Shown here in pieces: positions 8,455 through 15,461 of a stretch of DNA of 17,180 nt. Below the pieces are notes generated by a model. The model did no database searches, was not told the origin of the DNA, and worked only from the letters and a program-made list of their open reading frames with translations. The position numbers and the translations under genes are program-made. This DNA comes from CAYQCE01 sp964415885 (lineage in GTDB: Bacteria > Zixibacteria > MSB-5A5 > JAABVY01 > JAHJOQ01): assembly GCA_964415885.1 (NCBI GenBank), contig CAYQCE010000065.1, positions 1 to 17,180 on the forward strand. The letters run 5' to 3'. Numbering within the stretch: position 1 is the stretch's first letter; every line of letters begins with the position of its first letter.

Positions 8455-9910
8455 ATGTCCTGTAAGAAAGCGGGCCATTGAATCGCCGACCGGAACATAC
8501 CTGATGCACGGCGATCAGAAGTGGAGCTGGGCGGATTTTGATCGACTTGTCCAGAGTACTTGCAGGTACTTCAAGCAACACGGGCTCCGTTCAGGCAGCA
8601 AATTTGCAGTGCTCTCCGAAAACACCGTGCAACTCGCGGCTCTTTTCTTCGCAGCATACAGGACGGATGTAGTCGTTGTCCCGCTCAATCTCAGACGCCC
8701 GAAATCGGAATGGATAGCTGTAGTCGAACAGACCGGCTGTAGATTGACAGCACACTCGGCGAAATATGCGGATGACGCCGTCAGTTTGAAGCTCGGATGT
8801 CTTGATTTGAGCGAAATCCGTTCGGAATCGGAGACGAATACCGAGTCCGTGAAAATCGACACCGATACCGAGCACTCTATCTTCTCGACATCGGGCAGCG
8901 AGGGCGCACCGAAAGGTGTGGTGCTGACTACGGGGAATCACTTCTACAGCGCACTCGGATCCAATGAGAACATTTTGCTTGAACCGGGCGATTGCTGGCT
9001 CACCTCTCTGCCGTTCTATCACGTAGGTGGGGTAGCGATTCTCTTCCGCACAGCCCTATCGGGAGCATCCGCATATATAATCGAACGGTTCGATGCGGGG
9101 GGTGTGAATCGGCTGATCGACATCGGAACAGTCACTCATCTCTCGGTCGTGTCTACGATGTTGGTGCAGCTACTCGATTCGAGAGGAGAGAGGCCATTCC
9201 CCGGGTCATTGAAATGCATCCTCCTCGGCGGCGGTCCGGCACGAGCGGATTTGCTGTCCAGAATTCGCGATGACAAGCTGCCGGTTATTACAACGTACGG
9301 CTTCACCGAGGCCGCGTCACAGGTCACGACTCTGTCGGCAGACGATCCGGTCGAGAAGCTGACAACCGCCGGCAGACCGCTCAAGTACCGTGAAGTCCGG
9401 ATAATTGGTGAGGGCAACGGGCCATGCGATCCAGGGATGGCGGGCAGAATTGCCGTTCGAGGCGAGGTGCTGTTTCGTGGATACGCTGAAGGAACCAAAA
9501 CGCGAACTCGATCACCCGAAGAGTGGTTTACATCTAATGACATCGGATATCTTGATGAGGATGGCTGTCTCGTGGTGAAAGGAAGATCGGACGACATGTT
9601 TGTATCCGGCGGAGAGAATGTATTCCCGGCGGACATCGAAACCGAAGCGCTGCGCTTCGCAGGTGTCTCAGACGCTGCGGTCATATCAGTAGAGGATGAA
9701 ACGTGGGGGAGACGTCCGGTGCTGTTTGTATGCAGTGAGGCTGGTGGTGAGATCAAGATCAAGGCGCTCCGATCTCATCTCGAGATCAATCTATCCCGAA
9801 TTCTTCTGCCCGACACGATAATCGAACTCGAGAACATTCCGAGGACTTCCATTGACAAGGTTGACAAATCTCGACTTCTGGAGATATATCGGCAGGTTGC
9901 CGGAGATTAA
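8444..9910 (+). CDS. menE: o-succinylbenzoate-CoA ligase (MenE)
   Basis: MenE adenylates o-succinylbenzoate with ATP and transfers it to CoA. It is an ANL-superfamily enzyme of 488 residues with a large N-domain and a C-terminal lid. Motifs in order: P-loop STSGSEGAPKG (149-158), TYGFTEAAS (284-292), SNDIG with Asp366, GRSDDMFVSGGENVFPADIE with hinge-region Arg381, and the lid lysine Lys472 in TSIDKVDK. Several normally fixed positions differ: Glu153 replaces the second Thr/Ser of TSGSTG, Asn365 replaces Gly of TGD, and Asp471 replaces Gly of the GK motif, while the catalytic Lys and Glu remain. The start is GTG 8444, overlapping menC by 11 bases, with GGAGAGAG at 8429-8436. The stop lies nine bases from the convergent thioesterase stop. 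The substrate is inferred from context, since the fold alone would fit any acyl-CoA ligase. Confidence 0.93.
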   Translation: MTFECPVRKRAIESPTGTYLMHGDQKWSWADFDRLVQSTCRYFKQHGLRSGSKFAVLSENTVQLAALFFAAYRTDVVVVPLNLRRPKSEWIAVVEQTGCRLTAHSAKYADDAVSLKLGCLDLSEIRSESETNTESVKIDTDTEHSIFSTSGSEGAPKGVVLTTGNHFYSALGSNENILLEPGDCWLTSLPFYHVGGVAILFRTALSGASAYIIERFDAGGVNRLIDIGTVTHLSVVSTMLVQLLDSRGERPFPGSLKCILLGGGPARADLLSRIRDDKLPVITTYGFTEAASQVTTLSADDPVEKLTTAGRPLKYREVRIIGEGNGPCDPGMAGRIAVRGEVLFRGYAEGTKTRTRSPEEWFTSNDIGYLDEDGCLVVKGRSDDMFVSGGENVFPADIETEALRFAGVSDAAVISVEDETWGRRPVLFVCSEAGGEIKIKALRSHLEINLSRILLPDTIIELENIPRTSIDKVDKSRLLEIYRQVAGD

Positions 9911-9919
9911 AGTCTTGGA

Positions 9920-10396
9920 CTACACGTATTCCTCGAGAGCTTCACGCAGTTCGCATGGCAGCGCTATCTTCTTCTTCTCTGACTTGCTGATCGTGACATG
10001 AACTGTTTGGCACGACCCCACTCTCTCGCCGGACGACTTCTCAATCGAGTACTCGAGCACAAACGACGAATCTCCCATGCTGGCGACCCGCAGCGAGACC
10101 TTAATCTCATCACCGACGGATAGCGGCTTCACGAAATCCGCCTCGGCATGCACTATTGGTATCAGGTACGACTCGCGATTGAGGACGGATTTGAAACTCA
10201 CGCCGATTTTTTCCATGAAGGTCTCATATGCTTCATGAGCGAACACAAGTTGATTGGCAAAGAAGAGCAGTCCCGCAGCGTCAGTGTGCTGCAATTTGAC
10301 CGAGGTTACATAGGTAAAGTCTGGCATAAAGGTTACCTGGGTTCTGTCGATTCCTTCGCTCGAACTATTAATATGTTCGTAATCAGTATTTTGCAA
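9920..10396 (-). CDS. hot-dog acyl-CoA thioesterase, probable DHNA-CoA hydrolase (MenI-type)
   Basis: This is a 4-hydroxybenzoyl-CoA-thioesterase-like protein of 158 residues. The active-site block HTDAAGLLFFANQLVFAHEAYE (from residue 37), with catalytic Asp39, closely follows the form known from cyanobacterial DHNA-CoA thioesterases (Slr0204 type). The YbgC form is DTDxGGVVYH. Within the window every other menaquinone step is present and only DHNA-CoA hydrolysis lacked an enzyme, so this is the inferred role. The TTG start at 10396 is chosen because GGAGG (plus-strand 10404-10408) sits seven bases upstream. A second possible start is Met24, which would give the ~135 residues usual for the family but has only a weak AGGT upstream. 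The gene converges on menE and diverges from aroC, so it is a separate transcript with its own promoter in the AT-rich spacer. A general acyl-CoA thioesterase remains possible. Confidence 0.82.
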   Translation of the reverse strand: MQNTDYEHINSSSEGIDRTQVTFMPDFTYVTSVKLQHTDAAGLLFFANQLVFAHEAYETFMEKIGVSFKSVLNRESYLIPIVHAEADFVKPLSVGDEIKVSLRVASMGDSSFVLEYSIEKSSGERVGSCQTVHVTISKSEKKKIALPCELREALEEYV

Positions 10397-10484
10397 CGAT
10401 TAACCTCCGATGCCTTCTTTCTATTTTCGGAAGATTTTCGTATTTTATCGAGGATAAATCTGCAATTATCTGCTGGAGGGACAA
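10397..10484. promoter_or_regulatory. divergent spacer between the thioesterase and aroC genes
   Basis: This 88-base stretch is clearly richer in A/T than the surrounding genes and must hold both divergent promoters. It contains the minus-strand GGAGG for the thioesterase (10404-10408) and a strong GGAGGG for aroC (10475-10480). TATTTT at 10441-10446 and GATAAA at 10453-10458 are possible -10 elements for aroC, but no matching -35 stands out, so I do not assign a promoter. ATTTTCG repeats inside it are listed separately. Confidence 0.5.
10423..10450 (+). repeat. ATTTTCG repeats in the aroC upstream region
   Basis: ATTTTCG occurs at 10423-10429 and again at 10434-10440, an offset of 11 bases or about one helical turn. 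The related ATTTTATCG follows at 10442-10450. Same-face spacing next to divergent starts is what a regulator site can look like. The stretch is short and AT-rich, so chance is a serious alternative. Confidence 0.3.
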
Positions 10485-11894
10485 ATGCGGATCGTAATTG
10501 CCGGGAGAGACACGACCACTCTGAACTCAGTCTGCGAGAATCTGAAATCACTCCTCGGGATCAGAATCGTAAACTCCCCGGGCGACGAAAGCGAGCACGA
10601 TTGGTGCATTATCTCTTTGCCACACAGTGCCTTACGAAATCCGGCAACACGTTCGGCCGTCCGGCGCGAGTCGATCGTCATTCTCCTCGCAGACTCAATC
10701 GATCAATCACCAGAGGAACTCTGGTATATCGATGATATTGTCGATATGACTGACCTGTCAGACAGCGAGATCGTGTCATTGGTCCTTGAATCGATCCGCA
10801 ATCAGCTCGGGCTGCGGGCCGGTCAGCCGAATACGTTCGGCGAAATAATTCGCATGACGACATTCGGCGAGAGCCACGGTCCCGCGATCGGCGCCGTCCT
10901 GGATGGAATCAAACCCGGAATTGAAATCTCCGAGGATGACATCCAAACTGAGCTGGATCGGCGCAGGCCGGGCCAGAGCCGGTTGACAACTTCTCGAAAG
11001 GAACGCGATCGAGTTCAGATTCTATCGGGAGTATTCGAAGGTCGAGCAACCGGCTCGCCGGTTGCGATGGCTCTCTTCAACACCGACATCGATTCCTCGA
11101 AATATGAGGCAATCAAAGACCTCTTCCGTCCCGGACATGCCGATTTCACATACTATCGCAAGTACGGTGTACGCGACTATCGAGGCGGCGGGCGATCATC
11201 CGGCCGCGAAACGGCCAGCCGCGTAGCATGTGGCGCTGTTGCGCGAAAGATTCTCGGACGGGAAGGGATCGGAATCCGCGCGCATGCTGTCGAAATTGCC
11301 GGGATAGCTACCGAAACCTGCGATTACAACGAGATCGAGAAAAATGCCGTCCGATGTGCAGACCCGAAAGCTTCGGCGCGGATGGAGAGTGCGATACTGG
11401 AGGCAAAGGCTCAGAATGACTCGGTCGGCGGTATTGTTCGTCTCGATATAGACGGTGTCCCCGCAGGTCTCGGCGATCCGGTGTTCTTCAAGCTCGATGC
11501 TCGTCTTTGTCACGCTATCATGACACTCGGCGCGGTAAAGGCGGTTGAAGTCGGACGCGGGTTCGAGCTGACACGTCTGCGCGGGACTGAATCCAACGAC
11601 CGGATGTCACAAGAAGGCTTCCTGTCGAACAACTCGGGCGGAATCAGCGGCGGTATTTCCACCGGACAGCGCATCTATCTCAGGATAGCGATCAAGCCAA
11701 CCTCCTCTGTGGCGCAGGCCCAACGAACAATCGACAAGCATGGCAGGGACGCTGAGATCAAAGTCGAGGGCCGCCACGATCCTTGCATAGTTCCGCGCAT
11801 TATCCCGGTAATCGAGAATATGGCCGCGTTGGTTTTGCTTGACGCTCTCGAAATCCAGAAACGCATCCGCAGCATTGATTCACCTGAAACATAG
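10485..11894 (+). CDS. aroC: chorismate synthase with an N-terminal receiver-like domain
   Basis: The C-terminal part makes chorismate from EPSP using reduced FMN, the last shikimate step. The core runs from NTFGEIIRMTTFGESHG (residue 116) to ~460. It keeps His131 (GESHG), RRRPGQSRLTT, His218 (RPGHAD), YGVRDYRGGGRSS, NDSVGG, NNSGGISGG and Asp432 (GRHDP). RSSGRET replaces the usual RSSARET. The total of 469 residues exceeds the family's ~360 because residues 1-115 are extra. That part alternates predicted strands and helices in a (beta-alpha)5 order like a response-regulator receiver: IVIAG, IRIVN, WCIISLP, SIVILLA, DDIVDM, then an amphipathic final helix. Positions expected for the acidic pair, phospho-Asp, Thr/Ser and Lys read Gly7-Arg8, Ser44, Leu68 and Met88, so phosphorylation is unlikely. 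ATG 10485 has a strong GGAGGG (10475-10480). No internal start could give a complete core. The core call is firm; the domain reading is inference. Confidence 0.96.
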   Translation: MRIVIAGRDTTTLNSVCENLKSLLGIRIVNSPGDESEHDWCIISLPHSALRNPATRSAVRRESIVILLADSIDQSPEELWYIDDIVDMTDLSDSEIVSLVLESIRNQLGLRAGQPNTFGEIIRMTTFGESHGPAIGAVLDGIKPGIEISEDDIQTELDRRRPGQSRLTTSRKERDRVQILSGVFEGRATGSPVAMALFNTDIDSSKYEAIKDLFRPGHADFTYYRKYGVRDYRGGGRSSGRETASRVACGAVARKILGREGIGIRAHAVEIAGIATETCDYNEIEKNAVRCADPKASARMESAILEAKAQNDSVGGIVRLDIDGVPAGLGDPVFFKLDARLCHAIMTLGAVKAVEVGRGFELTRLRGTESNDRMSQEGFLSNNSGGISGGISTGQRIYLRIAIKPTSSVAQAQRTIDKHGRDAEIKVEGRHDPCIVPRIIPVIENMAALVLLDALEIQKRIRSIDSPET

Positions 11895-11925
11895 CCTCCT
11901 GCAGACATGTTTAATAGACTGGAGG
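11895..11925 (+). promoter_or_regulatory. inverted repeat covering the lipoprotein ribosome-binding site
   Basis: CCTCC at 11895-11899, directly after the aroC stop, is the exact complement of GGAGG at 11921-11925, the ribosome-binding site of the next gene. Pairing would close a 21-base loop and hide the site. The five-base stem is GC-rich but short, and the flanking bases extend it only with bulges. It could moderate translation of the lipoprotein or be fortuitous. Confidence 0.3.
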
Positions 11926-11935
11926 AAGTTGAAGT

Positions 11936-12742
11936 ATGAAGACCCGCAGTCAAGCTATCATGGCTGCTGCATTAGCAGCCGCAATTCTAATTATGTCGTG
12001 CTCGAACAAATCGGTCGAACCGCCGCCGCCGTCCGACTTCGAGATATTCAAGGATCAGTTGATAGAGTCTCCGAGGCTCGATGAAACGGCCGAATTGATG
12101 ACGCTCTTTGTCACCGGCCGCGCGGTAGCGTACCGCAGCGACTACAATCGGATGAAGAGTGCGCTGGACTCCGTGAACTCGCAATTCAGAGATTCGGTAC
12201 CGCAGCTCGATTCCGCGGGATTCGTATACCCTGCCGAAGTAAGCAGAGTCGTGCTTGTTGTCAGTGAGGCGTTTAAGACTGCGCTGCGCAACAATGAATA
12301 TACCGACTGGGATTCGCTGAACGACCTCTACTACGTTAACGACATCGACACATCGGTTATGGCGGAGAGTTCATTCGTCGATCTGAGCTTCGAACCGAGG
12401 CTGAATTCCAAGCTCCTCGCCGAGAGAGACTACTCCGGTCTGGCGAACATCCTCGGCACCGGCTACTATCCGGTCAACTACGACAGCTCGATGATCTATC
12501 CGTGGCGCACCGGTACGCTCGGTGATATTCACACATTCCTGCTCCGGATATCGTCCGGAGGCGGTGATTTCTTCGATCAGAACCATCGATTCTGGTATTT
12601 CAGGGTCGAGGATAACCTCGCGGAACTGGTTGGGTTCTTCGACTGGTCGGCCGGTCAGAACAAGCCTGAGTGGTGGGACGAGGCTATGCTGGGCGTATGC
12701 GGCAGATACCACGCGTCAACGCATCCACTCTGCGTCTATTAG
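11936..12742 (+). CDS. predicted lipoprotein of unknown function
   Basis: I do not recognise this 268-residue protein. Residues 1-21 are a lipoprotein signal peptide (basic Lys2/Arg4, hydrophobic core AAALAAAILIM) ending in the lipobox IMSC with Cys22 as the lipidation site. A Ser/Lys/Pro tether with four prolines (29-32) follows. The rest is soluble, acidic and rich in aromatic residues, with no membrane segment. A C-terminal block reads FWYFRVEDNLAELVGFFDWSAGQ and then a Trp/Cys-rich tail. Residue 24 is Asn, so the E. coli Asp+2 inner-membrane retention rule does not apply; localisation is inferred as periplasm-facing, probably outer membrane. GGAGG at 11921-11925 lies 10 bases before ATG 11936. 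It follows aroC by 41 bases and may share its transcript. It converges on the TonB-dependent receptor with a gap of six bases. No function should be inferred from this arrangement alone. Confidence 0.8.
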   Translation: MKTRSQAIMAAALAAAILIMSCSNKSVEPPPPSDFEIFKDQLIESPRLDETAELMTLFVTGRAVAYRSDYNRMKSALDSVNSQFRDSVPQLDSAGFVYPAEVSRVVLVVSEAFKTALRNNEYTDWDSLNDLYYVNDIDTSVMAESSFVDLSFEPRLNSKLLAERDYSGLANILGTGYYPVNYDSSMIYPWRTGTLGDIHTFLLRISSGGGDFFDQNHRFWYFRVEDNLAELVGFFDWSAGQNKPEWWDEAMLGVCGRYHASTHPLCVY

Positions 12743-12748
12743 TCGAAA

Positions 12749-15034
12749 TCAGAACTGGACACCGATACCGAACACAGCAAGCCTGTTCCACTGTTTGTAG
12801 GTATCCACGCTGGCGGAATCCGAGTCCCAGTAGTAGAGATAGACGTTCTCCCTGTCATAGACATTTAGCAAATCCCCGAACAGCTCTACATCCGCACCAG
12901 CTACCGACCATTCCGTCGATATGCGCAGATCGAGACGATGATACGGCGGATAGAAACTCTCATTGATTCTCGAGTAGTCGAGAATCGTGTATTTCCTAAG
13001 ATATGATACCAGCTCATCGACCGGGGTGTACGGCTCCCCTCCCTTGCGGGAGTATTGCAAACCGAACTGCAGCCATCGTAGCGGAGAATAGCTGATCGAT
13101 GCACCCAGAGAGTACCGGGTGTCGAAATCGCCGTCGACCTCATGTCCCGCGATTCCGCTGTAGCGGCTCTTCGAGAGCGATCCGCCGAACACATAGCTCA
13201 CGGAGCTGTGGAGCGTGCCCTGCAGTGTTATCTCGATACCGCGTGCGTATCCGCTGCCATCCGCCGTGATCTGGCGCGTATCATAGAACCTGAAGTCCGT
13301 CCCCCAGTCGACCATCGTCCGAATCGAATCTGCGTAGCTGACAGGATAGTTCAGATAGTCTTTGTAGTACGTCTCCACACGCAGAGAGAGATTTTTCGAT
13401 GGCACCCATCGCGCACCCGCTGTCAGATGTGTCGCCCTGAAAAATGGCAGATGGTAATTGCCGGGATCGGACGCCAGCCAGAGATTCGACGGCGCCTGCC
13501 CGAAGAGACCGTAACCGGCAGTCGCGACTAAACCTTCTGTAAGCTCAATCCTGAAGTGTAGTCTCGGAGATAAAAGGCCTCTATCAAGGAGAAAGTTGTA
13601 ATCGTGTCGCACTCCCGCGGTGACCTCCACGGGCTCGAACGGCATTCCAATCGCCTCCGCATAGAGCCCGCTTGCGTTAACGTCAAGCTTCGACTCGAGC
13701 TGCGTCCCGAGACGGAGAACGCCGAATTCATCAACATAGTCAACGATGCCGATGTTGTAGCTCCCGGCCGAGTGAGTGAAATCAAGACCCGTATTCCATC
13801 GAATACGACTCTCTGTATCCAGGCTGTAATCGAACGCGAATCTGTGCGTGCGCTCGTATGATTTGTTCAGAAATACGTTTTTGACACGATGCTGCGAGTA
13901 ACCGATATCATAATCGTTGTAGACGAACGAGTAACCCAACTCGGCAGACGTCCTCGGAGATTCGAGCGAGAGCAGACGGACACCCCAGAAAGTCTGATTC
14001 TGATCGTAGTCGAGACTGCCGTCATCGTACGGCAACTCGCCGGCCGGCAGTGAAAACCGATCTATCGCTATCAAACCGGTTCCAGAGAGGATTTGATTGT
14101 CGGTGAGCTTGGCGCCGAAACGGGTCAGCACATCTGTAAATGCTGGAGCTGCCGGGAGGTTGAGCTGATCCTCGACTGCATCATAAAAGCTGCGCCTGAA
14201 TGTCACTGCCCCATAGGTAGTTTCGGAACTCTCGGCGCCCGAAAGTGAAAACCCGGTCAACTCGAGCTGGGCGCGGAACCGATGATCGTAGTCGCGAGGC
14301 TTGACTGTCTTGTACTCCAACATGGATGAGAGTCTGTTCGGATACTTCACGGAAAAGCCGCCGGGCGAAAAATGCAGTTCCGCCACGTCCCGAGCCGACA
14401 ACATCCCGAACGGTCCCCCGGTCGATCCCTGCTGACCGAAATGATTGAGATTCGGTATCACGAAACCATCCAGCAGCACGCCTGCCTCGACCGGATTCCC
14501 GCCTCGGACGACGAGATCGGAGCGGAAATCATTCGAGGTCTGTACTCCCGGCAAAATCCGGACGAAACGGGATGGATCGTTGAACGATCCCGGAAACTCA
14601 GCGAGTTCAACAGCGGTGTACCGATCGACGTTTATCGACGGCCGCCTGAACGGGACCTCGCGCCTCGCTCGAACTGTGATCCCCTCTATCACCCGTGGCT
14701 TGATGCGCAAAAAGAGCGTATCGAGAAACACGATCGTATCTGTCGAGGTGCTGGTCACCGCGATGCGACCGGATTCGTAGCTGAGATGAGTAAACGTAAG
14801 AGTATCGACGTAAGAACGATTCGCCTTGAGGGCAAACTTCCCAAGAGTGTCAGTTACGGCCAGAACCGAATCGTCGGACGACCTCACATAGACTGTCGCT
14901 ATCGGAAATCCGGATTCCCGCTCGAGGACAACGCCGCGTATTTCGAGTTCGCGCGGTTCAGATTCTGCGACAGCAGCGCGGAATACAACTCCCGGAATAA
15001 TCAACCAGAGAATGAGTATGGTAGTGCGATTCAT
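12749..15034 (-). CDS. TonB-dependent outer-membrane receptor, substrate unknown
   Basis: The 761-residue protein should form a 22-strand outer-membrane barrel that imports a ligand using the TonB complex. Residues 1-23 are a signal peptide ending AVA. Residues ~29-112 form a carboxypeptidase-regulatory-like beta-sandwich (EIRGVVLERESGFPIATVYV...). EGITVRAR at 117-124 resembles the start of the plug region. Residues ~135-245 are the plug, with RFVRILPGVQ, VVRGGNPVEAGVLLDG and FSPGGFSVKYPNRLSS. Aromatic-rich alternating strands follow to a C-terminal Phe (GIGVQF), as expected for BAM-dependent insertion. The added N-terminal sandwich is common in Bacteroidota-like receptors. AAGGG lies six bases before the ATG. 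No siderophore, vitamin or glycan genes are adjacent and no cobalamin riboswitch was found in the leader, so the ligand cannot be named. It is divergent from the HTH regulator gene, which could control it. Confidence 0.92.
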   Translation of the reverse strand: MNRTTILILWLIIPGVVFRAAVAESEPRELEIRGVVLERESGFPIATVYVRSSDDSVLAVTDTLGKFALKANRSYVDTLTFTHLSYESGRIAVTSTSTDTIVFLDTLFLRIKPRVIEGITVRARREVPFRRPSINVDRYTAVELAEFPGSFNDPSRFVRILPGVQTSNDFRSDLVVRGGNPVEAGVLLDGFVIPNLNHFGQQGSTGGPFGMLSARDVAELHFSPGGFSVKYPNRLSSMLEYKTVKPRDYDHRFRAQLELTGFSLSGAESSETTYGAVTFRRSFYDAVEDQLNLPAAPAFTDVLTRFGAKLTDNQILSGTGLIAIDRFSLPAGELPYDDGSLDYDQNQTFWGVRLLSLESPRTSAELGYSFVYNDYDIGYSQHRVKNVFLNKSYERTHRFAFDYSLDTESRIRWNTGLDFTHSAGSYNIGIVDYVDEFGVLRLGTQLESKLDVNASGLYAEAIGMPFEPVEVTAGVRHDYNFLLDRGLLSPRLHFRIELTEGLVATAGYGLFGQAPSNLWLASDPGNYHLPFFRATHLTAGARWVPSKNLSLRVETYYKDYLNYPVSYADSIRTMVDWGTDFRFYDTRQITADGSGYARGIEITLQGTLHSSVSYVFGGSLSKSRYSGIAGHEVDGDFDTRYSLGASISYSPLRWLQFGLQYSRKGGEPYTPVDELVSYLRKYTILDYSRINESFYPPYHRLDLRISTEWSVAGADVELFGDLLNVYDRENVYLYYWDSDSASVDTYKQWNRLAVFGIGVQF

Positions 15035-15166
15035 GAAAGCCCTTTTTGTATGCCGCCCTTAGGCAATATAGCCCGCCATCGACACCACCGCAACTGGATT
15101 GACGCCATCCGGATAGAATCGCGCATCCGTCATGAATACTAACACCAGCACCAAAAGCTGAGACGC

Positions 15167-15181
15167 CTGTTAAGTAAACAG
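15167..15181. promoter_or_regulatory. imperfect palindrome, candidate operator
   Basis: CTGTTAAGTAAACAG has perfect five-base arms (CTGTT and AACAG) around AAGTA. Size and symmetry suit a dimeric Cro/CI-type repressor. It lies 19 bases upstream of the -35 proposed for the HTH gene, in the shared divergent region, so autoregulation and control of the receptor are both possible. A single copy in an AT-rich spacer could arise by chance. Confidence 0.35.
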
Positions 15182-15200
15182 AACAAAATATAAACCACCC

Positions 15201-15229
15201 CTGACATCTGCGTTCGTTACTGCTAATCT
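15201..15229 (+). promoter_or_regulatory. sigma70-like promoter for the HTH regulator gene
   Basis: CTGACA (15201-15206, five of six matches to TTGACA) is followed after 17 bases by TAATCT (15224-15229), preceded by TGC, an extended -10 motif. The -10 hexamer itself matches the consensus at only three positions. A transcript would start near 15236, leaving a short leader with GGAGGGG at 15243-15249 before GTG 15255. The geometry is good; the -10 is weak. Confidence 0.45.
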
Positions 15230-15254
15230 GATTATTGATGACGGAGGGGATGGA

Positions 15255-15458
15255 GTGGAACTCAGGAATCATATCAAACAACATCGCGCAAGACTCGATC
15301 TGACGCAGGAGGATCTCGCGGGAAGAGTCGGAGTCAGCCGGCAGACGATAATATCTATCGAGAAGAGGCGGTATGTTCCCTCTGCGAAACTGGCGTTTCA
15401 AATCGCGCGCGAACGCGGGATGAAGGTTGATGAGCTCTTCGAGTTGACGGAGGATTAG
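15255..15458 (+). CDS. small Cro/CI (XRE) family HTH regulator
   Basis: This 67-residue protein is a single helix-turn-helix domain of the short stand-alone type. Key stretches are LRNHIKQHRARLDLTQEDLAG (helices 1-2), VGVSRQTIISIEKRRYVPS (recognition helix and the IE(K)..YxPS signature) and a C-terminal helix ending in VDELFELTED. It has no sensing domain. The GTG start at 15255 is set by GGAGGGG at 15243-15249, five bases upstream. An ATG at 15250 is out of frame. The ribosome site of the next gene (GGAGG at 15449-15453) lies inside its last codons, so both are made together. Such short regulators often sit beside a small membrane protein and may be controlled by it. Its target is unknown; the palindrome at 15167-15181 is a candidate. 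Confidence 0.9.
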   Translation: MELRNHIKQHRARLDLTQEDLAGRVGVSRQTIISIEKRRYVPSAKLAFQIARERGMKVDELFELTED

Positions 15459-15461
15459 ATT

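Larger units (their letters stand above)
15035..15254. promoter_or_regulatory. divergent spacer between the receptor and regulator genes
   Basis: This 220-base stretch separates the receptor (minus strand) from the HTH gene (plus strand) and has no convincing gene. It is AT-rich at 15167-15200. It holds the receptor ribosome site, an imperfect 15-base palindrome and a promoter-like element for the HTH gene, each described separately. An 8-base palindrome ATCCGGAT is at 15107-15114, and TGCC/GGCA arms flank a seven-base loop near 15050-15065. Neither is strong. I searched by eye for cobalamin and TPP riboswitch signatures and saw none. Confidence 0.55.

Noticed and set aside
9900..9990. Possible bidirectional terminator between menE and the thioesterase
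   Set aside because: The nine-base gap and flanks contain no GC-rich stem with a T tract on either strand.
10485..10829. The AroC extension as an AroQ chorismate mutase domain
   Set aside because: AroQ is all-helical with conserved Arg and Lys residues. This segment alternates beta strands and helices and lacks that pattern.
14372..15142. A 256-codon plus-strand open frame opposite the receptor gene start
   Set aside because: The receptor frame has signal peptide, regulatory domain and plug motifs over the same bases. The plus-strand product is highly charged with no domain.
15035..15166. Possible riboswitch (cobalamin or TPP) in the receptor leader
   Set aside because: Read on the minus strand, I found no B12-box-like or THI-box-like conserved segments, only short palindromes that do not form a convincing multi-helix fold.
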